Assembly (NCBI GenBank): GCA_003221195.1
Contig: QHQO01000043.1
Span: forward strand, 1 to 34,141
Length of the DNA: 34,141 nucleotides
Source of the DNA: Verrucomicrobiota bacterium
GTDB taxonomy: Bacteria > Verrucomicrobiota > Verrucomicrobiia > Chthoniobacterales > UBA10450
Reading direction: 5' to 3'
Shown here: positions 15,751 to 25,628 of the stretch, in pieces
Layout of the letters: every line of letters starts with the position of its first letter
Numbering within the stretch: position 1 is the first letter of the stretch
The notes under the pieces: model-generated
Databases searched by the model: none
What the model was told of the DNA's origin: nothing
Seen by the model: the letters and a program-made list of their open reading frames with translations, nothing else
Program-made: the position numbers and the translations under genes

Positions 15751-17259
15751 TCAGGCCAGCAAATCGTAGCCACGGCTTCCGACGATCGGTCGCCAAACGA
15801 AGTCTCCGACTGGGGCTTCTTTCGACAAAATGACATGCGCATCGACATCTGGAGCATCGGCTTCGCTCCGCGCGACATGGGGTTGATCTACTAATAATTT
15901 CAATTCTCTTCCGATCTTTTCACGCTCTGTTTCATGCGCGATTTCTCGCTGAATTGACATCGCCATCCGATAGCGCGCATTTTTAGTTTTTACGGGGACG
16001 TGGCCTGGCATTTTCGCAGCGCGCGAGCCTTCTTCCTGCGAATATTTGAATATTCCGAGGCGCTCAAATCGAGTGCGCTGGATGAAATCTAGAAGACTGG
16101 CGAATTGCTCTTCCGTTTCCCCGGGAAATCCGACGATGAAAGTGGTACGCAACGTCACCCCTGGAATTCCGGAGCGCAGCTTGTAGATCAAATTTTCGAT
16201 GTGCTGCCGCGACGTTTCTCGGCGCATGCGTTGCAACATCGCCTCATGGATATGTTGCAGAGGAATATCTACGTAGCGGGCGACCTTGTCGCACTGTGCG
16301 ATGGTGTCGATAAGTTCATCACTCCAATGGGCTGGGTGCGTATAAAGCAAGCGCACCCAGAATTCCCCATCGATTTCTTGAATTTCGCGAAGAAGGGCGG
16401 CAAGCGTCGGGCCACGCGTTGAGTCCACTGGTTGACGGGGTCCGGCCTTCGCTGTCCAAAGATCCATCCCGTAATACGTCGTGTCCTGGCTGATTAAATT
16501 AATCTCGCGAACTCCTTCGCTGACGAGCCTTCGAATTTCCGCCAGCACCGACCGTGGCGTGCGGCTGCGGTGTTTCCCTCGCATCTGCGGAATCACACAA
16601 AAACTGCACGGGTGATTGCAACCCTCGGCAATCTTTACGTAGGCGGAATGTGCGGGCGTAAGTCTGAAGCGCGGCGTGTCATAATCGGGGATGTAAGTAG
16701 GGCGCCTGTCAGCAAAAGCGAGATCGGCATCAACGTTGTCAGAATCAACATCCAAGATTGAATTGCCTGCGTTGAGCGTGCCGTGTTTTTTTAGAATCTC
16801 CTCCACAATTTCCCCAAGCTGACCGACTTGATCCAGTCCAAGGAACGCCTCGACTTCCGGCATTTCTTTTCGCAGCTCGCGTGCAAACCGTTGCGACATG
16901 CAGCCGCTGACGATGAGTTTTTGACCGGACTTTTTACCGCGTTGCTGGTGCGCCTCCAAAATCGCTCCGATAGATTCTTCCTTGGCTGAATCAATGAACG
17001 CACATGTGTTAACAACGAGAACGTCGGCATCCTCCGCCCGCGAAGTGATTTCCATGCCGCGCTGCAACACGCTCCCGAGCATAATTTCGGCATCGACCAG
17101 GTTCTTTGCGCAGCCAAGGCTGATCATGCCGACTTTAGTGCGTGGTCGGGGCAGCCGTGTCTGCCGCAGCGGGGCTTCGGGAAGGCGTGTCACCTGCTCC
17201 TCAACTTGCACACAGGAACTTGTAGTCGACACGGCTGCCCTTCCAATTGGCGAATTCAT
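15751..17259 (-). CDS. rimO: ribosomal protein S12 methylthiotransferase
   Basis: RimO is a radical-SAM enzyme that methylthiolates an aspartate of ribosomal protein S12. The N-terminal MTTase domain starts at VGMISLGCAKNLVDAE with its first cluster Cys near residue 50; VVNTCAF and SGCMSQR provide the other two. The radical-SAM triad CNHPCSFC is at about 213-220, and a TRAM-like end follows (LKLLVDQPH to VGDFVWRPIVGSRGYDL). The length of 502 is long for the family because of about 42 extra N-terminal residues and a short insert near WTAKAGPRQP. It begins nine bases after the RodZ-like gene. Confidence 0.94.
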   Translation of the reverse strand: MNSPIGRAAVSTTSSCVQVEEQVTRLPEAPLRQTRLPRPRTKVGMISLGCAKNLVDAEIMLGSVLQRGMEITSRAEDADVLVVNTCAFIDSAKEESIGAILEAHQQRGKKSGQKLIVSGCMSQRFARELRKEMPEVEAFLGLDQVGQLGEIVEEILKKHGTLNAGNSILDVDSDNVDADLAFADRRPTYIPDYDTPRFRLTPAHSAYVKIAEGCNHPCSFCVIPQMRGKHRSRTPRSVLAEIRRLVSEGVREINLISQDTTYYGMDLWTAKAGPRQPVDSTRGPTLAALLREIQEIDGEFWVRLLYTHPAHWSDELIDTIAQCDKVARYVDIPLQHIHEAMLQRMRRETSRQHIENLIYKLRSGIPGVTLRTTFIVGFPGETEEQFASLLDFIQRTRFERLGIFKYSQEEGSRAAKMPGHVPVKTKNARYRMAMSIQREIAHETEREKIGRELKLLVDQPHVARSEADAPDVDAHVILSKEAPVGDFVWRPIVGSRGYDLLA

Positions 17260-17268
17260 GACCCGGTC

Positions 17269-18240
17269 TCAGTTAACCGTCACGTCTTCGTCATCGTCCT
17301 CCAACGCTTTTCCATTCTTTGTAATCTGGACGGCATCCGGATCGAGAACGCGAATCGAGACGTGTTTGCCGCGGAATTCTACAGGCCCATCTGTTGGAGA
17401 GACCCAGCGTTCGAAGGCGGGACTTCCGCCTTTGTCGCCGACCGTCACTTTTACATAGGTTCTCTTAAGTGGCCGAATAGCGACGCGATTCTGTTCGCTT
17501 GATTCCGCAGGCGACGAATTCGTTGTCTCTTGCGCTTTCCCCAGATCTTCGTGAGTCACCGGCTTCGCCCGACGCACCTCCGGTTCGCTTGGCCCCGCAG
17601 AAGCGGCCAAAGCTTTTCGGGTTTCTGGCGGCCCGGCTGTCGCAACAGGGGAGGTGGCAGCTTCTGGCGGGGCTGAAGGCGCGACGGTAGAAGCAGACGC
17701 CACAGTGCCTGGCGATGCTTCCGCCGTCCTTGGTTGCCCAGCCTTAAGGCTCGGAACCGGCGACGCACTCGGTGAGATCTGTGCTGTGGACGCCGACTTT
17801 CCGGGTGCAAGCCGCTGCACATTGAGGATCAACTTCATCACGGAAAAACCAACCACCAACACCAGCACGCCGAAAATGAGCGGCATTGGTGAGATGCGGT
17901 CGGGACCAGCAGTAGGAGCGGGACGGCGCCGTCGAACCACCGGCGCACTGACTGGTTTCTGAGGTCGATTTTCCTGGAGGTATGAGTAGCCATCGACCGT
18001 CATGCGTTCGGAATCTTCAAACGCATCCAGATACGGCGTGACATCGACGTCTAAAAATTTGCCGTAGATAAGAAGAAAACCTTTTGCGTATGCGAGGCTG
18101 GGGAATTGGGAAAAATCATCCGCCTCAATCTCTGCCAGCCGCGCGGGACGAATCTTTGTCATCCGGGCCGCTTCGTCGAGCGTAAGATTCCTCGCGAGCC
18201 TCGCTTCCTGAAATTTTTTACCAAGCCCTTCTATCGTCAT
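17269..18240 (-). CDS. RodZ-like membrane protein with N-terminal HTH
   Basis: Residues 1-75 form the HTH_25 domain of the RodZ family (GKKFQEARLARNLTLDEAARMTKI, YAKGFLLIYGKFLDVD). A basic stretch (RRRRPAP) and one membrane segment at about 119-140 follow. Next comes a long Pro/Ala/Ser-rich periplasmic linker, then a small DUF4115-like C-terminal domain (TYVKVTVGDKGG to GPVEFRGKHVSIRVLDPDAVQITKNG). RodZ links MreB filaments to the cell envelope. The layout fits, though low-complexity length makes the exact orthology uncertain. It lies between ftsK and rimO. Confidence 0.82.
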   Translation of the reverse strand: MTIEGLGKKFQEARLARNLTLDEAARMTKIRPARLAEIEADDFSQFPSLAYAKGFLLIYGKFLDVDVTPYLDAFEDSERMTVDGYSYLQENRPQKPVSAPVVRRRRPAPTAGPDRISPMPLIFGVLVLVVGFSVMKLILNVQRLAPGKSASTAQISPSASPVPSLKAGQPRTAEASPGTVASASTVAPSAPPEAATSPVATAGPPETRKALAASAGPSEPEVRRAKPVTHEDLGKAQETTNSSPAESSEQNRVAIRPLKRTYVKVTVGDKGGSPAFERWVSPTDGPVEFRGKHVSIRVLDPDAVQITKNGKALEDDDEDVTVN

Positions 18241-18257
18241 TGCGGAGGAAATAGCGG

Positions 18258-20741
18258 CTAAACGGCAGCATCGAGATCGACCAGAATCTCGCGTGGTTTG
18301 GCGCCTTCGCCGGGACCTAAAATACCGCGCTGCTCCAGAATATCAACGATCCGCGCGGCGCGCGTGTAGCCTAGTCGCAGGCGGCGCTGAAGCAGCGAAG
18401 TGGAGGCGCGTTTCTCTTGTCGAATGATTTCCAGACATTTTTCAACCAGCTCTTCGTCTTCGTCTGTGACATCCTCCTCCGTCGTTACGGCCGATTGGAG
18501 TTTCTCGTGCATCGCAGTATCAAAAGCCGGCGGGCTTTGCTTGGAAACAAATTCCACCACCCGATGAATCTCATCATCCGTAACGAGCACGCCTTGTGCT
18601 CGAATGAGACGCGAAGCGCTCGGCGGCAGATAAAGCATATCCCCCTGCCCGAGCAGGCGATCGGCTCCGTTTTCATCCAGAATCACGCGGCTGTCGATCT
18701 TGGAAGCGACCTGAAATGCGATCCGGCTTGGAATATTAGCCTTGATCACGCCGGTGATAACGTCTGCGCGGGGAGTTTGCGTTGCCACGATAATGTGAAT
18801 GCCGGCAGCGCGCGCCATTTGCGTGATGCGCGCGATGCCGGATTCGACGTCCGCGGGCGCGGTTTGCATTAGATCGGCTAACTCGTCGATAATTACGACG
18901 ACATAGGGCATCTTGTCTGGAACTTGCAGCTCATCTTCACGCGGAACCTTGATCTCGCTGGAGGAGCGAGCTCCCGCTGGCCCGGCGTCGTTAGAGTTTC
19001 CCCCTCCATCCGAATCCTCTTCCGCATCCGAAGCTTTCTTCTTCGCCGGTCGCGCGTTGAAACCCACGATGTTGCGCACGCCAACACGGGCAAAAATCCT
19101 GTACCGACGTTCCATCTCGTCGATCAGCCACCGCAAGGCAAGCATCACTTTTTTTGGATCGACAACAATCGGGAACGCAAGATGGGGCAGTGAACTATAC
19201 GCCTGAAGTTCAACCATCTTCGGATCAATGATCACCAGACGCAGCTCTTCCGGCGTGAAACGAAAGAGCATGCTGGCGATCAGCGCATTAATACAAACGC
19301 TCTTTCCGCTACCGGTGGTACCGGCGACTAGCAGATGCGGCATTTGCGCGAGATCGGCAATGATCGTTTTGCCGTAAACGTCTTTGCCCAGCGCGAGCGG
19401 AATTTTTGCGTGTCCCTTTGCTTCTTCCCAATCGGATGATTGCAAGAGTTCACGCAGTTTTACTGTCACTTTTCGGCTGTTTGCCAGTTCGATGCCCACG
19501 GTGTCTTTTCCGGGAATCGGCGCGAGAATATTAATTCGCTCGGCGCGCGTGGCTCGAGCGAGGTCGCGCTCCAGGCTTACAATCTTGTCCACACGCACGC
19601 CTTTGGCCGGATAGACTTCGTAGCGAGTGATGGTTGGCCCCTTTGTGATGTCACCTGGCGCCACCGCAATCCCGAATTGCCCCAAGGTTTCAATTAGAAC
19701 TTGCTGGACATCCTCGAGCTCTGAAGGATCGGCGGTGCCGCGTCCCTCCAGGCTATGCTCGTCCAGTAAATCCATCCCGGGCAGGAGATAATTTTCCGAC
19801 GTCCAAGCCGGAGTGACCACGCTTGAAGCCGACTTTCCTTTCTGTTCGCTCGCACGCAGTTCGGCGAGAGACGGTTTTCTGCGAGTCTGCTGCTCGCTCG
19901 GCAACGCGGTTGTATCGACAACTTTTGGTTTTGGCCGATTGGCCAGTTCCTCCGGCGAAATCATGGGCCTAATCAACTCCCCTGCAGGCATGCCTTTCTT
20001 CTTTAATTGTTTTTCGAGCAATCGCCGCTGCTTGGCGAGCTGCTGCTCACTGATCTCCAGTTTTCCTTTGAGATCCGATTTGTGCAGCCTGCGGCGCAAT
20101 CGCCACGCTTGTAATGTTACACTCATGCGTCGCATAGCGGCGACGGTCTCGCGAACAAGGTGAATCGGGCGCAGTCCTGTGACCAAAATTAGTGTGGTCA
20201 CATAAATTCCGATTAGCAGGAGAAGTGTACCGAGTGGACCCAGAGCGTTGCGGAGTAACCCGCGGTGTTCATCGGCGAAAGCGTATCCGATCCATCCGCC
20301 CGGCCCCTGGATGTTGAAGGCGGCGTGCCAACCCCGCAAATGATACGGCTGCACATGCAGCAAACAGGCACCCGATATAATAAATAGACCGATCCAAGCC
20401 AACCGCGGCATGACCCGCAACCCGGGATAAAACAGTTTTGCCGCTCCGAAACCGAGCAGAATCGCCGTTAAAAGGTACGCTGCCGCTCCAATGGATTGAT
20501 AGCAAATTCCCGCGATAATTGCGCCCACTGGCCCAATGAAGTTCTGCGCAGGATGGTTCGCCGGCGAAATATTACTGAACCAAATCCAGGAAGGTACATC
20601 CTTCGGCGTATAGGAAATCAGCGCAAAAAACAGCAGGGTCCCCGAGAACAGTAGAATCAGTGCGAATACTTCGTTCCAAGCGCCGTGTCTGTCTGTGCGA
20701 GCCACCGCGTCTGATAGTAATCCCGCAGCAGCGTCTTTCAA
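18258..20741 (-). CDS. ftsK: DNA translocase FtsK
   Basis: FtsK pumps chromosomal DNA through the closing septum and helps resolve dimers at dif. The 827 residues show an N-terminal membrane domain with about four hydrophobic segments (residues 20-185) and a short basic coiled linker (QQLAKQRRLLEKQLKKKG). The alpha/beta motor has Walker A (TTGSGKS, about 474-480) and Walker B (VVIIDELADLM). The C-terminal gamma winged helix (SLLQRRLRLGYTRAARIVDILEQRGILGP) reads KOPS sites. An acidic Gly/Ser/Asn insert lies in the motor before SSEIKVPRED. The start codon is TTG; an in-frame stop lies directly upstream, so no earlier start is possible. Confidence 0.96.
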   Translation of the reverse strand: MKDAAAGLLSDAVARTDRHGAWNEVFALILLFSGTLLFFALISYTPKDVPSWIWFSNISPANHPAQNFIGPVGAIIAGICYQSIGAAAYLLTAILLGFGAAKLFYPGLRVMPRLAWIGLFIISGACLLHVQPYHLRGWHAAFNIQGPGGWIGYAFADEHRGLLRNALGPLGTLLLLIGIYVTTLILVTGLRPIHLVRETVAAMRRMSVTLQAWRLRRRLHKSDLKGKLEISEQQLAKQRRLLEKQLKKKGMPAGELIRPMISPEELANRPKPKVVDTTALPSEQQTRRKPSLAELRASEQKGKSASSVVTPAWTSENYLLPGMDLLDEHSLEGRGTADPSELEDVQQVLIETLGQFGIAVAPGDITKGPTITRYEVYPAKGVRVDKIVSLERDLARATRAERINILAPIPGKDTVGIELANSRKVTVKLRELLQSSDWEEAKGHAKIPLALGKDVYGKTIIADLAQMPHLLVAGTTGSGKSVCINALIASMLFRFTPEELRLVIIDPKMVELQAYSSLPHLAFPIVVDPKKVMLALRWLIDEMERRYRIFARVGVRNIVGFNARPAKKKASDAEEDSDGGGNSNDAGPAGARSSSEIKVPREDELQVPDKMPYVVVIIDELADLMQTAPADVESGIARITQMARAAGIHIIVATQTPRADVITGVIKANIPSRIAFQVASKIDSRVILDENGADRLLGQGDMLYLPPSASRLIRAQGVLVTDDEIHRVVEFVSKQSPPAFDTAMHEKLQSAVTTEEDVTDEDEELVEKCLEIIRQEKRASTSLLQRRLRLGYTRAARIVDILEQRGILGPGEGAKPREILVDLDAAV

Positions 20742-20870
20742 TCACTTACTCTTGCTCGTGCTTCTGCCCATAATCGTGATCGAATCACTGAACGGCGTGC
20801 CCGGGCCGCCCTACCGTTGCGGTTTAATCTTGCGCGCCCATGCAGAGGCTGATAACTGTGCCAGCGCATT

Positions 20871-21089
20871 ATGGCTCCTTTCCTCCGCTATGGCATTACT
20901 GCCGTTGCGCTCTGCATGATGCTCTTCTGCATCTCGTGCGAAAAACATCCGATCGGCCAAATGCCGGAAGTTCAGCGGGAGCAGCCCGATCCGGCAACGA
21001 GAGTCTGGTCCGAAGAAAGCAAAATCGAGTCTGAAAAATCGGCATCCTCGCCGGGCCCGGCAGAAGCTGTTCCGCACGAAGATCGTTAG
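20871..21089 (+). CDS. small putative lipoprotein
   Basis: The 72-residue product begins with a short hydrophobic leader (YGITAVALCMMLFCISC) ending in a possible lipobox cysteine at about residue 23; the -3 position is Cys rather than Leu, so processing is uncertain. The rest is polar, Glu/Pro-rich and without a fold I recognise. It ends 14 bases before the transporter gene and is divergent from ftsK. The position suggests it is the first gene of the lipoprotein-transporter-peptidase run. Confidence 0.55.
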   Translation: MAPFLRYGITAVALCMMLFCISCEKHPIGQMPEVQREQPDPATRVWSEESKIESEKSASSPGPAEAVPHEDR

Positions 21090-21103
21090 GCAAAGGAGAT
21101 CAT

Positions 21104-22585
21104 ATGGCCAAACACAAATACGCAACCTCGCCCCCAAACTTAACGGGCATGCCGCCGGGCGTGCCGTACATCATCGGCAACGAAGCTGCCGAGCGTTTCT
21201 CCTATTACGGCATGAAGTCGGTCCTGACCGTTTTCATGGCGCATTACATTTTGAACCAGTCTGGTGTGCTCGCGCCGATGAGTTCGAACGAGGCGTACAT
21301 GTACACGCATTACTTCGTTTTCGGCGTTTACTTTCTCCCGATCCTCGGCGCCGTCATCGCCGACGGCTGGCTGGGCAAATATTGGACCATCCTCTCGCTC
21401 TCGATCGTCTACTGCCTGGGCAATCTCACGCTCGCGTGCATGGCCACTTCCTGGGGGATCGCAATTGGCCAGCGAGCAATGCTGGCGATCGGACTGTTCC
21501 TGATTTGTCTGGGTGCAGGCGGCATTAAACCGTGCGTGTCGGCGAACGTTGGCGATCAATTTGGCGAAACGAATAAGCATTTGTTGTCGAAAATGTTTGG
21601 CTGGTTCTATTTCTCGATTAACGCTGGCTCTTTCATTTCTTCCCTTCTTTGTCCCTGGCTTCTCGGCAATCCGAAATATGGACCGGGATGGGCATTTGGA
21701 ATCCCCGGGATCGCGATGTTGATCGCGACTTTGTTTTTCTGGGGCGGTCGCAAGAAAATGGTTCACGTGCCCCCGGCTGGACTTGGTTATCTGCGCGAAA
21801 CATTCAGCAAAGAAGGGCTCATCACGCTTGCGCGGATCGCGATGGTTTACGTTTTCATTTTGGTTTTTTGGGCGCTATGGGGAATGAGCAACGGCGCCGA
21901 ATGGACGTTGCAAGCTGAGAAAATGGATCTCCATGTGTCCTGGCTGCCGTGGATCAACCTTAGCTTTTCGCCGGTTCACATTTCAGCGGGATGGGGTTTG
22001 GATTTGCTGGCCGCACAGGTGCAAACCGCCAACCCCGTTTTGATCCTGATTTTCATCCCCCTGGTAAATTATGTGATCTACCCGCTGATTAACTCTGTCT
22101 TTCCGCTTACGCCGTTACGAAAAATCGGAATAGGCCTCTTCATTACCGCCCTTTCGTTTGTTGTTATCGTTTGGATTCAAGGATGGATCGACGCGGGGTT
22201 AAGACCGCATATCAATTGGCAATTCCTAGCCTACATTATTCTCACGCTCGGTGAAGCGATGGTATCGATCACTGGTTTGGAATTTTCCTACACTCAGGCA
22301 CCGAACACGATGAAGAGCTCTGTAATGGCGCTGTGGCTTCTCACTGTCGCGTCAGGTGAACTCTTCGTCGGTCTGGTCAATAAATGGATCTTGGGCGCAG
22401 GTCCCGCCCATAAGCTTAGCGACTATCAGTACTTTACCTTCTTCACCTGGTTGATGTTTGGGGCCGCTGTCGTTTTCGTTGTCGTCGCCTGCTTCTATAA
22501 AGGCCGCACCTACCTTCAAACACAGCAACCCACGCTGGATGAAATCGCAACGGAGCCAATTCTCCACGGCGGCACACCGAGCTGA
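21104..22585 (+). CDS. POT/PTR family proton-dependent oligopeptide transporter
   Basis: The 493-residue inner-membrane protein has the POT signature ERFSYYG at residues 30-36 for proton coupling, followed by MKSVL. A second PTR2 region (FGWFYFSINAGSFISSLLCPWL) and about 12-14 hydrophobic segments fit the major-facilitator fold of di/tripeptide importers. A late block (SYTQAPNTMKSSVMALWLLTVASGE) is also characteristic. The start has GGAG seven bases upstream of the ATG. The DUF885 protein gene begins five bases after it, so peptide uptake and peptide cleavage may be linked. Confidence 0.92.
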   Translation: MAKHKYATSPPNLTGMPPGVPYIIGNEAAERFSYYGMKSVLTVFMAHYILNQSGVLAPMSSNEAYMYTHYFVFGVYFLPILGAVIADGWLGKYWTILSLSIVYCLGNLTLACMATSWGIAIGQRAMLAIGLFLICLGAGGIKPCVSANVGDQFGETNKHLLSKMFGWFYFSINAGSFISSLLCPWLLGNPKYGPGWAFGIPGIAMLIATLFFWGGRKKMVHVPPAGLGYLRETFSKEGLITLARIAMVYVFILVFWALWGMSNGAEWTLQAEKMDLHVSWLPWINLSFSPVHISAGWGLDLLAAQVQTANPVLILIFIPLVNYVIYPLINSVFPLTPLRKIGIGLFITALSFVVIVWIQGWIDAGLRPHINWQFLAYIILTLGEAMVSITGLEFSYTQAPNTMKSSVMALWLLTVASGELFVGLVNKWILGAGPAHKLSDYQYFTFFTWLMFGAAVVFVVVACFYKGRTYLQTQQPTLDEIATEPILHGGTPS

Positions 22586-22590
22586 ATTCG

Positions 22591-24318
22591 ATGAAAAGGA
22601 TCATCGCAGCCGCATCCGTGTTGTCGTTGTCGATGCTCAACGCGTTCGCCACTTCGCAGGACGACGCGTTTCAAAAAATCGCACACGAGTACATCGAGCA
22701 GTATTTGCGGACGAATCCGGAGGATGCGACGGAGCTCGGTGACCATCGGTTTGACGGTCAGCTCACCGATTATTCGCCCGAAGCACCGGCCAAAGAACTG
22801 GCAACCCAAAAAGAGTTTCGCGATAAGCTGAGCGCCCTCGACGGCTCACAGCTTACGGGTGCGAACAATGTCGATTTTCGGATCCTCAAAGAGAACATCG
22901 ATTACCAAATCTTCAAGGCTGAAGAGCTAAAGGAATCTGAGTGGAATCCCCTTGTTTACATGCAGAGCCTGGCCAACAGCCTTTATCTGTTAGTCGCGCG
23001 CGATTTTGCGTCGCCGGAACAAAGGACGCCAAATTTGCGCCAGCGCATGGAAGGAATTCCCCGCGTGATCGCGCAGGCAAAGGCTAACTTGCAACACTCG
23101 CCGCGCGTTTACACAGAAACAGCGGTTGAGCAGACACAAGGCGCAATCAATCTCGTGCGTGAAGAACTCGCCCCGCTTCTCGATCGCGTGCCGCAGATGA
23201 AAAAGGAACTGGCGCCTTTACAGCAAAAAACTGCCGCTGCTCTGGAGGACTACAAAAACTGGCTTCAAAACGATCTGTTGCCACGCTCCGATGGCAACTT
23301 CCGCCTCGGCGCGGAAAAGTTTCGAAAGAAACTGCGCTTCGCGCTCGCCTCGGACTTGTCGATGGAAGAAATCCTGAAGCGCGCGCAGGCGGACTTGAAA
23401 CAGACGCAAACCGCCATCTACGAAACTGCGGTGCCGCTCTACAAAAAATATTTTCCCAACGCGGACTCGGCAACGCTCTCGGACAAACATAAGGTAACAG
23501 CAGCGGTCCTCGATAAACTTGCCGAACAACATCCAGACGACGCCACAGTTGTCGGTTACGCAAAAGAAGTTGTTGGCGAGGCCACCAATTTCGTCAGGTC
23601 GCATAATCTCGTGACCATTCCAGATACACCGCTGGACGTAATCGCAATGCCTGAATTCAAACGCGGCGTGGCTATTGCATATTGCGATTCTCCTGGCCCA
23701 CTCGACAAAACCGGCAAAACATTCTTTGCCGTTGCGCCGACGCCGAAGGATTGGTCCAAGGAACGGAAAGAATCGTTCTTTCGTGAATATAACAACTACA
23801 TGATTCGCGATTTGACCGTGCACGAAGCGATGCCGGGCCATTATTTGCAGCTCGCTCGCGCAAACGAATTCAGCGCCCCCACCTTGGTCCGGGCGATCTT
23901 TCGTAGTGGCACATTCATTGAAGGCTGGGCGGTTTATTGCGAACAGATGATGGCGGAACAGGGCTACGGCGGCTCGGAAGTGAAGATGCAGCAGTTGAAG
24001 ATGCGATTGCGCGCGATCGGCAACGCCATTCTCGATCAAAGCATTCACGCCGGAAACATGACCGAGAAAGAAGCGATGGATTTGATGATGAAAGAGACTT
24101 TCCAACAGGAAGGAGAAGCCGTGGCTAAATGGAAACGCGCACGACTCACCTCAGCTCAGCTCTCCACTTATTTTGTTGGCGCTACTGAGCATCTCGATCT
24201 ACGCGCAGCGGAGCAAAAGAAACTAGGTAAGGATTTCGAGCTCAGAAAATACAACGACCAGGTTATTTCATACGGCAGTCCACCGGTGAAATACGTTCGC
24301 GAGTTAATGGGGCTATAG
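22591..24318 (+). CDS. DUF885 family metallopeptidase-like protein, exported
   Basis: The 575-residue protein has a signal peptide (MKRIIAAASVLSLSMLNAFA) and the DUF885 domain. A zinc-binding HEAMPGH sits at residues 411-417 and the downstream glutamate of EGWAVYCE begins at 444, as in gluzincin-type peptidases. Family members are thought to be carboxypeptidase-like, but substrates are mostly unknown. It follows the peptide transporter by five bases in the same direction, suggesting periplasmic trimming of peptides for import. It is convergent with the amidoligase-like gene, 31 bases away. Confidence 0.88.
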   Translation: MKRIIAAASVLSLSMLNAFATSQDDAFQKIAHEYIEQYLRTNPEDATELGDHRFDGQLTDYSPEAPAKELATQKEFRDKLSALDGSQLTGANNVDFRILKENIDYQIFKAEELKESEWNPLVYMQSLANSLYLLVARDFASPEQRTPNLRQRMEGIPRVIAQAKANLQHSPRVYTETAVEQTQGAINLVREELAPLLDRVPQMKKELAPLQQKTAAALEDYKNWLQNDLLPRSDGNFRLGAEKFRKKLRFALASDLSMEEILKRAQADLKQTQTAIYETAVPLYKKYFPNADSATLSDKHKVTAAVLDKLAEQHPDDATVVGYAKEVVGEATNFVRSHNLVTIPDTPLDVIAMPEFKRGVAIAYCDSPGPLDKTGKTFFAVAPTPKDWSKERKESFFREYNNYMIRDLTVHEAMPGHYLQLARANEFSAPTLVRAIFRSGTFIEGWAVYCEQMMAEQGYGGSEVKMQQLKMRLRAIGNAILDQSIHAGNMTEKEAMDLMMKETFQQEGEAVAKWKRARLTSAQLSTYFVGATEHLDLRAAEQKKLGKDFELRKYNDQVISYGSPPVKYVRELMGL

Positions 24319-24349
24319 CTGCAGCGCTTTGTCCCCAACGTGTCGAGAA

Positions 24350-25621
24350 TTATCTGGCGTGATGCTTTTTGCCAGGCTTGCGTCTACGCGGTGCAGCGCG
24401 AGCTGTCTTTTTCGCGGCCGACAACCGTACCAGTTCGTCAAGATTAAATGTCCTACGTCGATTCGTTCCGATTTCTCGAAAATCGACCTGATACCACCCG
24501 TTCATTCGGATCACTCGATAGCGTTTTTGCCCGATGCGCATAGGTTCGCGCGCGATCACCCGGTGGATAATTTTCTCGTATTTGGAGCGTGACCAGCGTC
24601 GATTCCGGCGCCGTCCCCAATCGATCCCCTTCCCCACGTCGTCGTAAGTTTCAGGGCGCTTCTCAAAATCGAGAAGCGAGCGCGCGTCTCCAACGAAAAC
24701 TGCGGCAATGTGCTCCGCCGTGCTCGAATCACTAATCTGTCGAATGCGTCGCCGAAAAGGGATCAAAGTTTCCGCTGCGATTGCACGCAAGCCAAGTAGT
24801 CGACAATCGCGCAACTTCCAAAGCGGGGCGCTGATGTCCGCGGCGAACGGATTTCGGCCGAACGAGTGGGCTGTGACTCGCCAGCCGCCCCGCGAAGAAT
24901 GCTTTCGTAAACGAAACGGCGTTATCCGAGGAATTCCGTTACGGTCCAATTGCCTTAGTCCAAAATCCTCCCAACGGAGGACAGTTTCCACAGCGCCCGC
25001 GATGAAAGCGCACGTCGCCAGCATTAACGCGGGATCCGGCGTAAAATCAGCTGTTACCTCAAGCCGGGTCCTGCGTGGACGAACGCCGACCGCACTGCTC
25101 TGTCGATTCGTCGCCAGTAAAATCACGGGTACTGGCAAAATGTGCGCTAGCAGATAGGCAAGCTTGGTGTCGTTGCGAAATTTTGATCTCTGCCCATTGG
25201 GAAATGAAAAATTATAATGTGTGCTAAAACCCTGCAGACGGCACTCGCAGCCGTTGCGTTTCGCCCAGTGATCGAGCTCCACTCGTAAATACCGGATTTG
25301 CTCCCAAAGCAGGCGCGTCGCGCGATAACAACAGCCGGGTTCCAGTTCAACGATCGGCGTCGCGACTTCGATTACTCCGGTGTCGAAATAAATCGCACCC
25401 CCAGCGGGAGACTGAAACGATTTGCCGGTCCGCGGAATCATTCGGCGTCGCACTAGCCGGCTAGGATCACCAAAGACCTTTTCGGGGCGCCGCCGCCGTC
25501 CATTTACCAAAAGATTAAACTCCGCTTCCAAGCCAATAACGCAGCGCGGCGGGGTTGCGCGAGCCGCGTGCTCACGAAAAAGCCGGCCGCTCCGTGCTGT
25601 TTCGGGATCCTTCATATCCAA
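24350..25621 (-). CDS. amidoligase of the glutamine synthetase/GCS fold
   Basis: The 423 residues start with VIGLEAEFNLLV (30-35 GLEAEF), then GGAIYFDTGVIEVATPI at about 74-90 and a later FSTHYNFSFP. These are the acidic metal- and ATP-binding strands of the glutamine-synthetase/glutamate-cysteine-ligase superfamily, which also includes the Pup ligase PafA. I cannot assign a substrate. The C-terminal 25 residues are a Lys/Arg/Ala tail. The frame begins with TTG at 25621; an ATG two codons later at 25615 is equally possible, and no good ribosome-binding site is seen. It is the last gene of a three-gene run with the M15-like and beta-lactamase-like genes. No signal peptide is present, so it is cytosolic. 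Confidence 0.68.
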   Translation of the reverse strand: MDMKDPETARSGRLFREHAARATPPRCVIGLEAEFNLLVNGRRRRPEKVFGDPSRLVRRRMIPRTGKSFQSPAGGAIYFDTGVIEVATPIVELEPGCCYRATRLLWEQIRYLRVELDHWAKRNGCECRLQGFSTHYNFSFPNGQRSKFRNDTKLAYLLAHILPVPVILLATNRQSSAVGVRPRRTRLEVTADFTPDPALMLATCAFIAGAVETVLRWEDFGLRQLDRNGIPRITPFRLRKHSSRGGWRVTAHSFGRNPFAADISAPLWKLRDCRLLGLRAIAAETLIPFRRRIRQISDSSTAEHIAAVFVGDARSLLDFEKRPETYDDVGKGIDWGRRRNRRWSRSKYEKIIHRVIAREPMRIGQKRYRVIRMNGWYQVDFREIGTNRRRTFNLDELVRLSAAKKTARAAPRRRKPGKKHHAR

Positions 25622-25628
25622 TAGGAGA

